Positions 20,558-31,088 are shown, counted from the first letter of the stretch. The stretch: 59,809 nucleotides of DNA from Methanocaldococcus sp. (GCF_024490875.1 NZ_JACCLX010000003.1:1-59809); one strand, 5' to 3'. Program-made: numbers and translations. Notes: generated from the letters alone by a model not told the origin.

Positions 20558-21431
20558 ATAAATCCCTCAAAGATTTTTTAATTAACCTTACATATTCCTC
20601 CTTTCTTGGAACTACGATAATTTTTTTAGATGGAAGTTTTATTGACGCCCTAAAATTATATTTTTTTGCAACCTCTGTAACTATTTTGTTGTATTTATAT
20701 AGTTCATTAAATAAATCTTCACTTAATTTTACATCTTCATCAGCATACTGCAAACAACAACCTTCTCTCCAAAAACCAAACTTGTCTCCAACTTCATGTG
20801 CCTTTTCTATTTCAATATTGTAATATTTCATCAAATTTAAAACATCTTCATAAGATAATCTTATCAATGGTCTAAAAAATAAAATTTCCTTATCTTTACC
20901 TTTACTATACTTTTGAGGAACTGGTGTGAGTTCCATTTTATTATAGACAACTTCTCCATAAACCTCTCTCAAATAGTTCATTACAGCCCCAGAAACTTTT
21001 TCAAGAGCAGAGTCTCCCGTCATAATTATTCTAATATCCCTCTCTTTTGCTATATCTACTGCCTTATCTTTCATTATATTTTTGCATATTCTACAAATAC
21101 TACTTCCCTTAGCCCCTTTAATCCTTTTTAGCAATTCGTTAGTTATATCGTAATATATGACTGGGATATTGTATCTTTGAGAGATTTTTTCAACCATTTT
21201 TTTTGAAACATCCCAACTCCATTTATGGTAAAAATGTATTAATGCATCTATTTTTAAATTTAAATCTTCAGCTAAAGCTATTGCAGTTGAAGAATCCTTT
21301 CCACCACTTGCCATAACTACAATTTTTTCATTTAATACATTCTTTTCTTTAAATTGCTCAATAATATCTTTTTTTAATTCATCCAAATTATTTAACTTTC
21401 TCCTATTTTTTGTCCATTCTGAAAACTCCAT
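20547..21431 (-). CDS. PP-loop ATPase with zinc-type cysteine motifs, possible sulfur transfer enzyme
   Basis: A 294-residue N-type ATP pyrophosphatase. The PP-loop [16 protein letters not shown] is at residues about 38-53. Cysteines in [11 protein letters not shown] (a CxxC pair) and [10 protein letters not shown] could hold a metal or Fe-S cluster as in TtcA/TtuA-like tRNA thiolases or phosphoadenylylsulfate reductase-like enzymes. [20 protein letters not shown] resembles the region after the PP-loop in these families. The target is not determinable. It precedes and overlaps the membrane-anchored unknown gene. Confidence 0.75.
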   Translation of the reverse strand: MEFSEWTKNRRKLNNLDELKKDIIEQFKEKNVLNEKIVVMASGGKDSSTAIALAEDLNLKIDALIHFYHKWSWDVSKKMVEKISQRYNIPVIYYDITNELLKRIKGAKGSSICRICKNIMKDKAVDIAKERDIRIIMTGDSALEKVSGAVMNYLREVYGEVVYNKMELTPVPQKYSKGKDKEILFFRPLIRLSYEDVLNLMKYYNIEIEKAHEVGDKFGFWREGCCLQYADEDVKLSEDLFNELYKYNKIVTEVAKKYNFRASIKLPSKKIIVVPRKEEYVRLIKKSLRDLYEN

Positions 21432-21443
21432 ATTTTCACTATT

Positions 21444-22505
21444 CTAAATCTTCCTATAAACATGAATATGCCTTATAAGTCCCTTATGAATGTATATCTT
21501 ATAAAGACTTTCTAATTCCATATCATTAAGGTCTATTTTTTTAGGATAGGCAAAAACAAAATATCCATTCTTTTTAATGACATCTGGAAGTATTTTTAAT
21601 ATATTTTCAATTTCTCCTTTTTTAGCAGTAGAAATTCCATAAGGAGGATCTGTCACAATAGCATCAACTTCTTTTATTCCCAACTCATTTAAAAAATCTT
21701 TTACATATTTAGCATCTAACCTCTTAACCTTTATTACTTTATCTATTAAATTATATTCTTCAAGGTTTATTAAAGTTCCAGAGGACATTCTCCAATCAAT
21801 ATCACAACCAATAAGTTTAGCCCCAATTAATCCCGCCTCAATTAAAAATCCACCAGTTCCACAGAATGGGTCTAAAACAATATCTCCCTCTTTTACTCTT
21901 GCTAAATTTACCATAGCCCTCGCTAATTTAGGCAATATACATCCTGGATGAAAATATTTTCTTAAATGAGGTCTATTTTTTTGGAAATATTCTCTATCTC
22001 TCATGCCTAATACATTCCCAATAATAAATGAATCCTTTAAGATAACTACTCTAACTAATACATCTGGTTTTGTCAAATTTACTTTAGCATTAGTTTTTAG
22101 TTTTATAATTCCTCCTATCTCTCTCTCAATCTTTAAAGAATCTATCTTTTTTGTAAAATCATCTTTATGTAGTTTTAAAACTCTAACGGCAAATGATTTA
22201 TTTTCATCAATATCTGGATAATATTCTATATTATCAATAAATGATTTAAATGTATTAATAAAATCTTTTGTAATCTCATCTATTAAGTTTATATCCCTAT
22301 TTTCTAAATTATATCTAAAAATAACTCTATGTCCCTCATCTACATATCCACTTCTCTTAATTATTTCTTTAACTGGGCTATTTTCAGTTAAAACATATCT
22401 CTTTAACCTCTCAACATTTCCTTTATATTTATATATGTTCAACAATGCCATAAGTTCTCCATAAGGAAGTTCTTCATACTCTCCACTTAAAACATATCCA
22501 AACAT
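21444..22505 (-). CDS. tRNA (guanine-10-N2) methyltransferase, TrmG10 type
   Basis: A 353-residue protein with an N-terminal THUMP-like RNA-binding half and a C-terminal Rossmann methyltransferase. Motif I is VLDPFCGTGGFLIEAGL (residues about 213-229) and the catalytic N-methyltransferase motif IV is TDPPYGIST. This matches the archaeal Trm11-like enzyme that makes m2G or m2,2G at tRNA position 10. The HLRKYFHPGCILPKLARAMVNLA segment before motif I is typical for the family. The start at 22505 follows GGAGAT. Confidence 0.85.
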   Translation of the reverse strand: MFGYVLSGEYEELPYGELMALLNIYKYKGNVERLKRYVLTENSPVKEIIKRSGYVDEGHRVIFRYNLENRDINLIDEITKDFINTFKSFIDNIEYYPDIDENKSFAVRVLKLHKDDFTKKIDSLKIEREIGGIIKLKTNAKVNLTKPDVLVRVVILKDSFIIGNVLGMRDREYFQKNRPHLRKYFHPGCILPKLARAMVNLARVKEGDIVLDPFCGTGGFLIEAGLIGAKLIGCDIDWRMSSGTLINLEEYNLIDKVIKVKRLDAKYVKDFLNELGIKEVDAIVTDPPYGISTAKKGEIENILKILPDVIKKNGYFVFAYPKKIDLNDMELESLYKIYIHKGLIRHIHVYRKI

Positions 22506-22560
22506 ATTAATCTCCTAAGTAGTTTTTTGATTTATTATAATATAGTTTTAAATTAAAAAA

Positions 22561-23928
22561 TTAACTTCTATATTTTCCCTCTAACTTTAACATTGAATTT
22601 ATTGCAATTATTCCAAATATCAGAGAAAAAATTCCAGATGTAAAGTCGCCAAATACTAAACTTATATATATTCCAAATATCCCTAAGCCCAAAATTATTG
22701 CAAATATGTATGCATAAGAGATATGACATATTAGAGATCTAAAAATAGCGATTATTAAAGATTTTTCCCCTTTTCCAATACCTTGAAATAACGCTGATGT
22801 AGTTAATATAAAAGGAGTAAAGATTAAGTATAATGGAATAATTCTTAACGCCTTAACTAACTCCTCGTGAATTCCCATTGAAATTTTAGTATAGGTAAAT
22901 AAATACGCTAATATTGGTGCAAATAGAATTATTAAAGAAACTATAACAATCTCCATCAAAACTCCTATCTTTATAGTATAAAAATATGCTGTTTTTAGTT
23001 TTTTGAACTCTTTTGCTCCATAAGACGCTCCTATAACTGATGTAGCACCACTTGCTAATCCTAACATTGGAATAAATCCAAATTCAGTTATTCTCAATGC
23101 TCCAGTATATACAGCCAAATCTCTACTATCTCCAACTAACATAATTAAATATGTCATTATGAAAAATGATAATGCAACAGTTAAATCTATACATGATGTA
23201 GGGAGTCCTACTCTAATTAAGTCAGAAATAATCTTAAAATCTGGTTTAAAATTTTTTAAATTAACGGTAATGTAAGATGATTTTTTTATAAATAATTTAT
23301 ATGAAAGTATCAAAAGAGATATAAAAACTGATAATATTGTGGCTATACTTGCTCCACTAATTCCTAAGTTCAGGTTGTAAATAAATATTGGGTCTAAGAT
23401 GATGTTTGAAACTGTCCCAACAATGCTCGCTATCATAACAATTTTTGTATTACCCTCTCCTCTAAATATTCCATAAAGAGCGTCGCATAAATTAATTATA
23501 ATAACTCCTAAAACTAAGATTTTAGAATATTCTACTGCCAAAGTTTTACACAATCCATAGGTTCCCATTAAACTAAATATACTATTAAGATTTGGATAAA
23601 CTAATATAATAAACAAAATCCCCATAATAATTGCCAAAACAATTCCATGATTAGCCACTTTATTTGCCTCTTTTTTATTTCTTTCTCCTATTTTTCTTGA
23701 AATTCCAGAACTTATTCCTATACTTAAACCCCAACTAATTGCATATACACTTATCAGTATAGGAAAACTCGCCCCTATGGCGGCTAATGCATTATATCCC
23801 AATCCAGAAACCCAAATACTATCTACTAAACTGTATATTGACTCAATAAATGTAGCAACAATTATAGGCTTAGAAACATAAATAACTGCCTTTTTTGGAT
23901 CATCTAACAGTATTTTAACATTGTCCAT
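22561..23928 (-). CDS. MATE family multidrug/cation antiporter
   Basis: A 455-residue protein with twelve predicted membrane helices in two similar halves. The N-terminal [30 protein letters not shown] and the later [18 protein letters not shown] are the repeat signatures of MATE exporters, which swap Na+ or H+ for organic cations. The C-terminal tail is basic. Ribosome binding site GGTGATAG. It is divergent from tsr3, sharing a promoter region of about 85 bases. Confidence 0.9.
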   Translation of the reverse strand: MDNVKILLDDPKKAVIYVSKPIIVATFIESIYSLVDSIWVSGLGYNALAAIGASFPILISVYAISWGLSIGISSGISRKIGERNKKEANKVANHGIVLAIIMGILFIILVYPNLNSIFSLMGTYGLCKTLAVEYSKILVLGVIIINLCDALYGIFRGEGNTKIVMIASIVGTVSNIILDPIFIYNLNLGISGASIATILSVFISLLILSYKLFIKKSSYITVNLKNFKPDFKIISDLIRVGLPTSCIDLTVALSFFIMTYLIMLVGDSRDLAVYTGALRITEFGFIPMLGLASGATSVIGASYGAKEFKKLKTAYFYTIKIGVLMEIVIVSLIILFAPILAYLFTYTKISMGIHEELVKALRIIPLYLIFTPFILTTSALFQGIGKGEKSLIIAIFRSLICHISYAYIFAIILGLGIFGIYISLVFGDFTSGIFSLIFGIIAINSMLKLEGKYRS

Positions 23929-24014
23929 TTGCTATCACCACAAAACAGTAAAGGATAAATATCACTTTCACATTTTAATTCTTTTTACTACACTCTAAAA
24001 TCACTGTGATAAAA

Positions 24015-24527
24015 ATGCCCAAACTTTTCATATATCACGCAAACCAATGTAATCCAAAAAAATGCACATCTCTAAAAATGGCTAAAATGGGTAAAGCAAT
24101 TTTATTAAAAAACCCTTATAAAGTTCCAAAAAACTCAATTATTTTAAATCCTTTTTCAGAAAAAGCTATTTCTCCAGAAGATAGAAAAATTGTAGAAAAG
24201 TTTGGAATTACTGCCTTAGATTGCTCTTGGAAAGAGGCAGAATTAATATTTAAAAAATTTAAATTTAAGAATCAAAGAGCATTGCCATATTTAATTGCCT
24301 GCAACCCAGTAAATTATGGTAAGCCGTGTATGTTGTCAACCTTAGAAGCATTTATCGCCGCACTATATATAACTAACTTTAAAGAGGAGGCACTAAAATT
24401 AACTGGATGTTTTAAGTGGGTAGAAACATTTATAAATGTTAATTACGAACTATTAGGAAGATATTCTCAGGCTAAAAATTCAACTGATATTATAAAAATC
24501 CAAGAGGAATATTTAAAAAATAAATGA
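24015..24527 (+). CDS. tsr3: 16S rRNA aminocarboxypropyltransferase Tsr3
   Basis: A 170-residue SPOUT-like enzyme that uses SAM to add the 3-amino-3-carboxypropyl group to a pseudouridine of the small-subunit rRNA decoding region (the acp step of m1acp3-psi in eukaryotes). Family marks are [74 protein letters not shown] and [12 protein letters not shown]. The start at 24015 follows GTGAT; an in-frame GTG at 24006 belongs to that site. It is followed 10 bases later by the L40e gene. Confidence 0.9.
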   Translation: MPKLFIYHANQCNPKKCTSLKMAKMGKAILLKNPYKVPKNSIILNPFSEKAISPEDRKIVEKFGITALDCSWKEAELIFKKFKFKNQRALPYLIACNPVNYGKPCMLSTLEAFIAALYITNFKEEALKLTGCFKWVETFINVNYELLGRYSQAKNSTDIIKIQEEYLKNK

Positions 24528-24537
24528 AGGTGAAACA

Positions 24538-24681
24538 ATGCCATTCGAAGAGGCAATGAAAAGATTATTTATGAAAAAAATATGTATGAGATGTAATGCA
24601 AGAAATCCATGGAGAGCTACAAAGTGTAGAAAATGTGGTTATAAAGGTTTGAGACCTAAAGCTAAGGAGCCAAGAGGATAA
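24538..24681 (+). CDS. rpl40e: 50S ribosomal protein L40e
   Basis: A 47-residue basic zinc protein: [20 protein letters not shown], then two CxxC pairs (CMRC and CRKC) forming a C4 zinc ribbon, ending KAKEPRG. It is the archaeal counterpart of the ribosomal part of ubiquitin-L40 fusions. AAGGTGA sits 5 bases before the ATG, 10 bases after the tsr3 stop, so the two genes are probably one transcript linking rRNA modification and ribosome assembly. Confidence 0.95.
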   Translation: MPFEEAMKRLFMKKICMRCNARNPWRATKCRKCGYKGLRPKAKEPRG

Positions 24682-24906
24682 ACAAAATATTTGTTATTTT
24701 TCAAAATCTTTTTTTATTTTAAAAATCTATATAAACATATTGTTATATATAAATATAATAATCTCGAATTCTGCGTAATATATTAAAAAGACTAAAACGA
24801 AATACGAACCGTTAGGTTATTATAATATTCATTCATAACATCTTAATATAAGGTAATAATTTTAAAAATTTAAAATAAAATAAATATTAATAAAGTGGTG
24901 TCTATT

Positions 24907-25389
24907 ATGAGGAAACTCCTTACCATCTTATTATTTTTATCAATATTAACATTATCCTATGCTTGGAATGACTGTCCTTTTGGAAAAGTTAATGATCCCT
25001 ATCCTGGAATGTGCAGAATGTATATAGATACTAATCATGATGGAATTTGCGATCACAGTGAGCCACCACCTACAATTGTAAATAAATTCGTAAATATGTC
25101 TTATAAAGATCTAGAATCATATAATATTGAAGAAATCTGTAAATTATATAAGATAGATCCAAAAAGTTTAAAAGAAAAGTTAAAAATAAATGTTCCTAAT
25201 AATACTAGTTTAAAATATATTGTAAAAAATTATCATATTTCACCAATATTTATAAAAGTTGCAATAGCTGAATGTATTATTGAAAAAAATAAAAATTCAT
25301 CAAATAAAAACTCATCGTGGATTGATAAAATAATATCTTTCCTATTCTCAACGATAAATTTAAGAGATATTTTACTTGGGTGGTTATAA
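24907..25389 (+). CDS. Secreted Cys/Asp-rich protein of a NapH redox cassette
   Basis: A 160-residue protein. An N-terminal signal peptide (MRKLLTILLFLSILTLSYA) is followed by a compact motif with CPFGKVNDPYPG, a third Cys four residues later, and DTNHDGICDHSEPPP. This resembles a Cys/Asp module seen at the N-terminus of some membrane ferredoxin proteins; the DxNxDGxCD part also looks like a dockerin/EF-hand-like Ca2+ loop. The middle (about 55-120) is helical and the C-terminus is hydrophobic. The start at 24907 follows GTGGTG. The next gene starts on the base after its stop. Likely periplasm-facing partner of the NapH-like protein. Confidence 0.75.
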   Translation: MRKLLTILLFLSILTLSYAWNDCPFGKVNDPYPGMCRMYIDTNHDGICDHSEPPPTIVNKFVNMSYKDLESYNIEEICKLYKIDPKSLKEKLKINVPNNTSLKYIVKNYHISPIFIKVAIAECIIEKNKNSSNKNSSWIDKIISFLFSTINLRDILLGWL

Positions 25390-26094
25390 ATGGATAAAAT
25401 TCAGATATTGAGAAAAATATCTCAAATTTTCTTTTTTATTTATTTTGTTTTCTTAACAAGTTTTTGTTTGTGCTTTTTTGGAATTATTGAAAAATTTATT
25501 TTAAAAGGAACTTTTGGACAGTTGATTGTTAAATTAATTATTATTGTTGTTTTAACTTTATTATTGGGGAAGGTATTTTGTGGCTGGATGTGTCCATTGG
25601 GATTTTTGTTTGAATTATCCTATAAATTAAGAGTAAAGATTTTTAAGATAAAAAAACTTCCTAAGGTTGATGAGAAAATTCACAATAAATTAATATATTT
25701 AAGATATGTAGTATTAATACTTTCTTTAATATTAACTTACTATTTATCAACTTATGCCTTTTGTCAAGTTTGTCCAATTGGATTTTTAACTAATCTTTAT
25801 GGAACAGTTATTTCTCTTATAATTTTAATTATCTTTTTAATTATTTCTTTCTTTATTCCCATGGCATTTTGTAGGTATTTTTGCCCATTAGGTGCATTTT
25901 TATCGATATTTTCAATAAAGCCAATATTTCAACTAAAAACAAATGATAACTGCGTTAAATGTAAGTTATGTGAGTTCAAATGTCCGATGCAAATAAAAAT
26001 AACTGAAAATCTTGACCAAAAAGAATGCATTAGATGTTTCGAGTGTAAAAGTAACTGTAAAAAAGGAGGTTTATCATTTTCATACAAAAACTAA
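25390..26094 (+). CDS. NapH/MauN-like membrane polyferredoxin (first copy)
   Basis: A 234-residue membrane protein with about five helices and several Cys motifs: FCGWMCPLGF near residue 62, CQVCPIGF, FCRYFCPLGAF, then two [4Fe-4S] sites in the C-terminal tail, CVKCKLCEFKCP and CIRCFECKSNC. This is the architecture of NapH/YccM/NosR-type quinol- or thiol-linked electron transfer proteins; in a methanogen lacking nitrate reduction the donor and acceptor are unknown. The ATG directly follows the stop of the secreted-protein gene, so the pair is translationally coupled. A second copy follows 176 bases later. Confidence 0.85.
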   Translation: MDKIQILRKISQIFFFIYFVFLTSFCLCFFGIIEKFILKGTFGQLIVKLIIIVVLTLLLGKVFCGWMCPLGFLFELSYKLRVKIFKIKKLPKVDEKIHNKLIYLRYVVLILSLILTYYLSTYAFCQVCPIGFLTNLYGTVISLIILIIFLIISFFIPMAFCRYFCPLGAFLSIFSIKPIFQLKTNDNCVKCKLCEFKCPMQIKITENLDQKECIRCFECKSNCKKGGLSFSYKN

Positions 26095-26252
26095 TTATTT
26101 TTATGAATAATTGTGTATATTTTATATTTAGAATTATCTAATTTTGTATAACCTTCTTTTTAAATAATTAGTTAAAAATCTTTTTATATAGTATAGATAT
26201 AAGATTATTTTAATGATTTTGAATTTTTTTATTCCATAAATATGGTGAAAAT

Positions 26253-26273
26253 ATGACAAAATTCAAATATTGA
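26253..26273 (+). promoter_or_regulatory. Six-codon leader ORF overlapping a TTG start
   Basis: GGTGAAAAT-ATG is a good ribosome binding site and start, but the frame reads only MTKFKY before TGA at 26271-26273. That TGA overlaps the TTG (26270-26272) that opens the second NapH-like frame. Compared with the first copy (ATGGATAAAATTCAGATATTGAGA), this copy has lost one base after the ATG. Either the start is damaged and TTG reinitiation rescues it, or the overlap is used for coupling. Confidence 0.6.
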
Positions 26274-26923
26274 GGAAAATATCTCAAACATTCTTTTTTG
26301 TAAGGGCATTATTAACAGGTTTTTATTTGAGTATAATAGGTTTTGTTTGGAACTTTATTTTTGGATATGGTAACTTTTCTAATTTTAGAATTATAGCCAT
26401 TATCTTGGCAATTATTGGTGGAAGAATATTTTGTGGCTGGATGTGTCCTTTTGGATTCTTATTTGATTTAACATATAAATTGAGAGTAAAAATTTTTAAG
26501 ATAAAAAAACTCCCAACGGTTCCAGAGTATATACACAATAAACTAAAATATTTTAAGTATTTTGTTTTAATTGTAGTTATTGTCTTAGGTTATACATTTG
26601 GATTTAAAGTATTTACTGATTTATATTTATTATCTGATTCATTGCTAATTTTATTTTTAATTTTAGGTTTTATTTATCCAAGATTCTTTTGTAGATATGT
26701 ATGTCCAGTAGGGGCATTGTTAAGTATATTTTCAAAGATTTCAATATTTAAATTAAAATTAAATAAAGATAAGTGTGTTGGTTGTAAATTGTGTGAGAGA
26801 AAATGTCCAATGCAGATAAAAATAGTAGATGTTGATAAAATAAACCAGATGGAATGTGTAAGATGCTTTGAGTGTATGAGTGCATGTAAAAAAGAAAGTT
26901 TATCATTTTCTTATAAAAAATAA
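26270..26923 (+). CDS. NapH/MauN-like membrane polyferredoxin (second copy)
   Basis: A 217-residue paralogue of the preceding NapH-like protein, with shared blocks FCGWMCPFGFLFDLTYKLRV, KIFKIKKLP, FCRYVCPVGALLSIFSK and the two C-terminal [4Fe-4S] motifs CVGCKLCERKCP and CVRCFECMSAC. It lacks the middle CQVCP motif of the first copy (FKVFTDLYLLSD at that place), so its membrane redox site is simpler. The frame opens at TTG 26270, overlapping the stop of a six-codon leader; the ancestral ATG start is out of frame. A TATA-like CTTTTTATATAG lies near 26180-26192, suggesting its own promoter. Confidence 0.8.
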   Translation: MRKISQTFFFVRALLTGFYLSIIGFVWNFIFGYGNFSNFRIIAIILAIIGGRIFCGWMCPFGFLFDLTYKLRVKIFKIKKLPTVPEYIHNKLKYFKYFVLIVVIVLGYTFGFKVFTDLYLLSDSLLILFLILGFIYPRFFCRYVCPVGALLSIFSKISIFKLKLNKDKCVGCKLCERKCPMQIKIVDVDKINQMECVRCFECMSACKKESLSFSYKK

Positions 26924-27078
26924 TTATTTTAATTTAATAATTTTTATATTCACATATTATATTTAAAAGTAATACTTAACCTCAATAAATTTTCAAAAAT
27001 TTTAAAATCAGAAAAAATCTAAGATTAATTATTATTAAATACATATTTTTGCTACAAAATAATAAAAAATTTTTAACT

Positions 27079-28257
27079 CTATTTCAGCCATCTATCTAAT
27101 GTTATTTCCTCCTTATACCAATCAACTTTTTGTGGCTTGAACGATATTTTTCCATACTCTCCACCACCACCTGGATAGATATATATTCTTCCCTCTCTAA
27201 ACCTCTTTATAGTTTCAGCCACTTTTGGGTTAATTTTAGATAATTCCTCAATATTTGCATTTATCAATACTTCTATCTCATTACCATATTTTTTAATAAA
27301 TTCTTTCCATAAACTTTGAACAGTTTTTGTAAATATTCCTTTATTAAGGGTTAAACTTATAATCTCTGCCAATGGAATTATTCTATAATATGGAGGTCTA
27401 AATTTAGGATGTTCTATTTTCCCATCACTTAACTCTTCAACTCTACTTAAAACTCCTTTCTTTATACTTCCACCACATCTTGGACATTTCCAATGGTATT
27501 TTTTAGCATCCTCCAACTTAAACCTTGTATGGCATTTAGAACAGGCAGTTAAATGATACTTTCCTAATTTTGGGTCTAATCCATAATTGGCAATTATTTT
27601 ATTATGCTTTATTGCTTTTTTTATTTCTTCAAAGTTATCCTCTATTCCACCTATATAATCAACCTCTATTTGATTAAATTCTCTACCCAATCTGTGTAGA
27701 TGATAGGAATGAGCATCTGAATTTGATAAAAATGGCAAATCTCTTAGTTCTGGAACCATATCTGCCATATCGGTATCTGCCGATAAACCGAGTTCAACAA
27801 AATCTGGTTTTTTTTCATAACACTCGTATATTGAATTAAACGACTTATAAACTGATGTCCACGGCGTAAAAGAATGTGCAGGCCCTATCAAACCACCAAT
27901 TTCTTTAACGATCTCTAATAACTCTTTTCCACCAATATTTACCTTAGGTCTTCCTTCTGTGTCAATATTCTTAGAGAATTTTTTTAAACTTTCTCTAAGT
28001 TCTTCTGCCTTACTTATTGAAGGTAGTAAAATGAGATGATGAACTCTATCTTTATCTTCAATTTCAGTTGTTAAAATTAGTTCTCTATCTTTATATTCCT
28101 TTATTTCCTTTAAATATTCTGGATGTGTGCAATCACCAGTTCCAATAATGTTTAATCCTTTCAACTTTCCATACTTTAATATATTCTCTATGTTCATATC
28201 TTTTGATGTCCCGCCGGAAAATCTTGAATGTATGTGTAAATCCACATTAGCAATCAT
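27079..28257 (-). CDS. PHP-domain DNA repair nuclease, endonuclease Q family
   Basis: A 392-residue protein with an N-terminal PHP domain: DLHIHSRFSGG (residues 6-16), GTGDCTHPEYL, HSFTPW and SNSDAHS hold the expected metal ligands. A C4 zinc finger (CSKCHTRF ... CPRCGG) lies near residues 239-263 and the C-terminal region ends in a conserved Gly-rich YPGGGGEYG. This is the layout of archaeal EndoQ, which nicks DNA 5' of hypoxanthine, uracil and abasic sites. That activity is known for a Thermococcales member; here it is inferred. Divergent from pus10. Confidence 0.8.
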   Translation of the reverse strand: MIANVDLHIHSRFSGGTSKDMNIENILKYGKLKGLNIIGTGDCTHPEYLKEIKEYKDRELILTTEIEDKDRVHHLILLPSISKAEELRESLKKFSKNIDTEGRPKVNIGGKELLEIVKEIGGLIGPAHSFTPWTSVYKSFNSIYECYEKKPDFVELGLSADTDMADMVPELRDLPFLSNSDAHSYHLHRLGREFNQIEVDYIGGIEDNFEEIKKAIKHNKIIANYGLDPKLGKYHLTACSKCHTRFKLEDAKKYHWKCPRCGGSIKKGVLSRVEELSDGKIEHPKFRPPYYRIIPLAEIISLTLNKGIFTKTVQSLWKEFIKKYGNEIEVLINANIEELSKINPKVAETIKRFREGRIYIYPGGGGEYGKISFKPQKVDWYKEEITLDRWLK

Positions 28258-28344
28258 ATTACCACCTTAAATATATAATTTAAATTTTTATAAAATTAGA
28301 ATTTAATAAATCGACATAACTATAAAACTACATAGGGCGAGATT

Positions 28345-29703
28345 ATGGAAATAATAAATTATGAAATATATGAAATATTAAAAAAGTATCCACTCTGTGA
28401 TAGATGTTTTGGAAGATTATATGCTAAGTTGTTACATGCAACAAACATTGAGAGAGGTAAATCTTTAAAATTATATAAAGCATTAGAACTTGAAGCAAAA
28501 ATAAAAAAATGCAAAGAGGAAGGAATTGACTATAAAGAAGAGTTAGAATTATTAAAAGTTTTAGTAAGAAGTGGTTTTAATAAAATAAGGTTGAAAGAAG
28601 TTTTAGATGAAAATATAGAAAAGGAAAACTGCCCTTGGTGTAGGAATATATTTGATAAACAAAAAATTGATAGGTTATTAAATAAAACTATTGAACTTTT
28701 GAAAGATTACGATTTTGATACTTTTTTAATTGGAACTCATATACCAACTGAAATTAAAGAACTTGAAAAAGAGATTGAAACAGAATTTATGGAAAGTATA
28801 AAACAAGAATTTGGTAGAGAGTTTGGTAAATTATTGGCGGTTAAATTAAACAAAATGCCAAATAAGGAGTATCCAGACATAGTTGTTCATATAAATCCAT
28901 ACACTGAAAATATTTATTTGCAGGTTAATCCATTATTTATAAAAGGTAGATACAGAAAATTAGTTAGAGGGATTCCACAAACAAGATGGCCGTGTAGAAA
29001 GTGTAGAGGAAAAGGTTGTGAAGTTTGTAATTACACAGGGAAGAAATATCCAACATCTGTAGAGGAAATCGTTGCAAAACCATTCTTAGAGGCAACAAAA
29101 GGAACCGATGCAAAATTTCATGGTGCAGGGAGAGAAGATATAGATGTTAGAATGCTTGGAGATGGGAGACCTTTTGTCTTAGAAATTAAAGAACCAAAAA
29201 TAAGAAAAATTGATTTAAATAAACTTGCTGAAGAGGTTAATAAAGATGGAAGAGTGGAGATTTTAAATTTAGAATTTGGCAAAAGAGAGGATAAAGTCAT
29301 AATAAAAAATACTCCTCATAAAAAAACATATAGAGCATTAGTTGAATGTTCTGAAAAAATAAATGAGGAAGAATTAAAACTTCTTGAAAAAGAACTTGAA
29401 AATAGAACCATATATCAAAAAACTCCTAAAAGAGTTTTGCATAGAAGGGCTGATTTAGAAAGAGTCCGTAAGGTATATAAAGTTAAAGTTAATAAAGTAG
29501 ATGACAATCATTTTGAGATGATTATATATTGCGATGGTGGATTATATATTAAGGAATTAATTAGTGGAGATGATGAAAGAACTTATCCATCAGTTTCATC
29601 TATATTAAATAAACAATGTATTTGTAAAGAATTGGATGTTTTAAAAGTGCATGATGATGAAGTAAATAATATAGAGGGTGGAAACAATGGTAGAAATGAG
29701 TGA
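28345..29703 (+). CDS. pus10: tRNA pseudouridine(54/55) synthase Pus10
   Basis: A 452-residue Pus10: N-terminal domain with paired cysteines (CDRCFGRL and CPWCRNIF) plus [12 protein letters not shown] zinc sites, and a C-terminal pseudouridine synthase domain with the catalytic Asp in [20 protein letters not shown]. Archaeal Pus10 makes psi55 and often psi54 in the T-loop of tRNAs. The 3' end overlaps the start of rpl21e by 17 bases in another frame, so the two are co-transcribed. Confidence 0.93.
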   Translation: MEIINYEIYEILKKYPLCDRCFGRLYAKLLHATNIERGKSLKLYKALELEAKIKKCKEEGIDYKEELELLKVLVRSGFNKIRLKEVLDENIEKENCPWCRNIFDKQKIDRLLNKTIELLKDYDFDTFLIGTHIPTEIKELEKEIETEFMESIKQEFGREFGKLLAVKLNKMPNKEYPDIVVHINPYTENIYLQVNPLFIKGRYRKLVRGIPQTRWPCRKCRGKGCEVCNYTGKKYPTSVEEIVAKPFLEATKGTDAKFHGAGREDIDVRMLGDGRPFVLEIKEPKIRKIDLNKLAEEVNKDGRVEILNLEFGKREDKVIIKNTPHKKTYRALVECSEKINEEELKLLEKELENRTIYQKTPKRVLHRRADLERVRKVYKVKVNKVDDNHFEMIIYCDGGLYIKELISGDDERTYPSVSSILNKQCICKELDVLKVHDDEVNNIEGGNNGRNE

Positions 29704-29983
29704 AGGATTTAGAAGAAAAACAAGAAAGAAGTTATCAAAACATCCAAGAGAAAGAGGTTTATATCCAATAACAAGAGCTTTAAAGGAGTATAAAGAAGGA
29801 GATTATGTCCATATTGTTATAGATCCATCAGTCCATAAAGGAATGCCTCACCCAAGATTCCACGGAAGAACAGGAATTGTTGTTGGAAAACAAGGAAGAG
29901 CGTTTATTGTAAAAGTGAGAGATGGAGGAAAATACAAACATATAATTACTTATCCACAACATTTAAGACCAGCAACTGCATAA
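29687..29983 (+). CDS. rpl21e: 50S ribosomal protein L21e
   Basis: A 98-residue basic protein: [43 protein letters not shown] and [12 protein letters not shown] are the L21e signatures. The start at 29687 is preceded by GGGTGG and lies inside the end of pus10. Followed downstream by rpoF with a short gap containing its own GAGAGGGAG site. Confidence 0.95.
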   Translation: MVEMSEGFRRKTRKKLSKHPRERGLYPITRALKEYKEGDYVHIVIDPSVHKGMPHPRFHGRTGIVVGKQGRAFIVKVRDGGKYKHIITYPQHLRPATA

Positions 29984-30071
29984 ATTTTAAAAATTTAAAT
30001 AGATTATTTTGATTTTTATCTATTAATAAACACTACCATTTTGTTTTTCTAATATTATTGAGAGGGAGAGA

Positions 30072-30395
30072 ATGATTGGTAAAAAAATTTTAAGAGAGAG
30101 ATATGTAACGATCTCTGAGGCATTAGAAATTATGAATGAAAGGGCAAAAATTGGAGAACTGTCTTATGAACAATGTTGTGCATTAGATTATTTACAAAAA
30201 TTTACTAAGTTAGATAAAGAGACTGCAAAAAAATTAGTTGAAGAATTAAAATCATTAGGAGTAGATGAAAAGACAGCAGTGAAAATAGTCGATATTCTAC
30301 CCGTAGATATAGATGATTTAAGGGCAATATATTACAAAAGAGACCTTCCAGAAAATGCTGAGGAAATTCTAAAAACTGTTAAAAAATACATTTAA
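30072..30395 (+). CDS. rpoF: DNA-directed RNA polymerase subunit F (Rpo4)
   Basis: A 107-residue protein of the Rpb4/RpoF family: MIGKKILRERYVTISEALEIM, YEQCCALDYLQKFTKL and a C-terminal HRDC-like part (VKIVDILPVDIDDLRAIYYKRD). It pairs with Rpo7 to form the RNA polymerase stalk that contacts nascent RNA and TFE. Position between rpl21e and DUF655 is the conserved archaeal order. Confidence 0.93.
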   Translation: MIGKKILRERYVTISEALEIMNERAKIGELSYEQCCALDYLQKFTKLDKETAKKLVEELKSLGVDEKTAVKIVDILPVDIDDLRAIYYKRDLPENAEEILKTVKKYI

Positions 30396-30446
30396 TTTTT
30401 TTATTGCAAATTTTAATTCATAGATTTAAATAAAGGGTGGAATTTT

Positions 30447-31088
30447 ATGGTTAGAGGACAATATAAAAAAGAAACAAAATTTCCTAAAAAAAACAAGCCA
30501 CAAAAATTTGAAAAATATGCTTGGGTTTTAGATTATCTACCTTATGGTTATCCTGATAAACCTGATGAGCCAATTGTTCAAGGACTTGGTGAGTATCAAT
30601 TTTTATTAATGGAGATGATCCCAAAGCCTGATACCGATATTCAATTGGGTGAAAGAGTTTATATTGGTAGAGGGAAGAGGGATAAAATAGACCATGTAAG
30701 AAGAATGATAAAATATGAGTATTTAACACCAACTGCTAAGGCAGAACTTTTATATGTCATTATGGAGGCTGTAAAGATGCAGGAACCAAGATTTATAAGA
30801 TTTTTAAATGAATGTCCCCCAATTACTACAAAATTACATACATTAGAGTTATTGCCTGAAATTAAGACAAAATACATGTGGAAAATAATTGAAGAGAGAG
30901 AATCAAAAAAATTTGAAAGTTTTGAAGATTTTAAAGAGAGAGTGGGTAAAGACCCTATAAGAATTATAGCTAAAAGAATAGAAAAAGAACTGTCAGATGA
31001 TAAAAAAGATAAATATTACTTATTTGTAAAGTGGAAAAAAGGAATAATATTGGATGAAAAAAATATGGCATATTATTTAAAAGAATAA
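30447..31088 (+). CDS. DUF655 family nucleic-acid-binding protein
   Basis: A 213-residue protein with the DUF655 pattern: basic N-terminus, [30 protein letters not shown], then helix-hairpin-helix-like C-terminal repeats ([27 protein letters not shown] ... [21 protein letters not shown]). Function unknown; an RNA-linked role is suggested by the OB/HhH folds predicted for the family and by the conserved L21e-RpoF-DUF655-KsgA gene neighbourhood in archaea. Here ksgA is elsewhere. It overlaps the convergent phosphoesterase gene by 12 bases. Confidence 0.85.
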   Translation: MVRGQYKKETKFPKKNKPQKFEKYAWVLDYLPYGYPDKPDEPIVQGLGEYQFLLMEMIPKPDTDIQLGERVYIGRGKRDKIDHVRRMIKYEYLTPTAKAELLYVIMEAVKMQEPRFIRFLNECPPITTKLHTLELLPEIKTKYMWKIIEERESKKFESFEDFKERVGKDPIRIIAKRIEKELSDDKKDKYYLFVKWKKGIILDEKNMAYYLKE

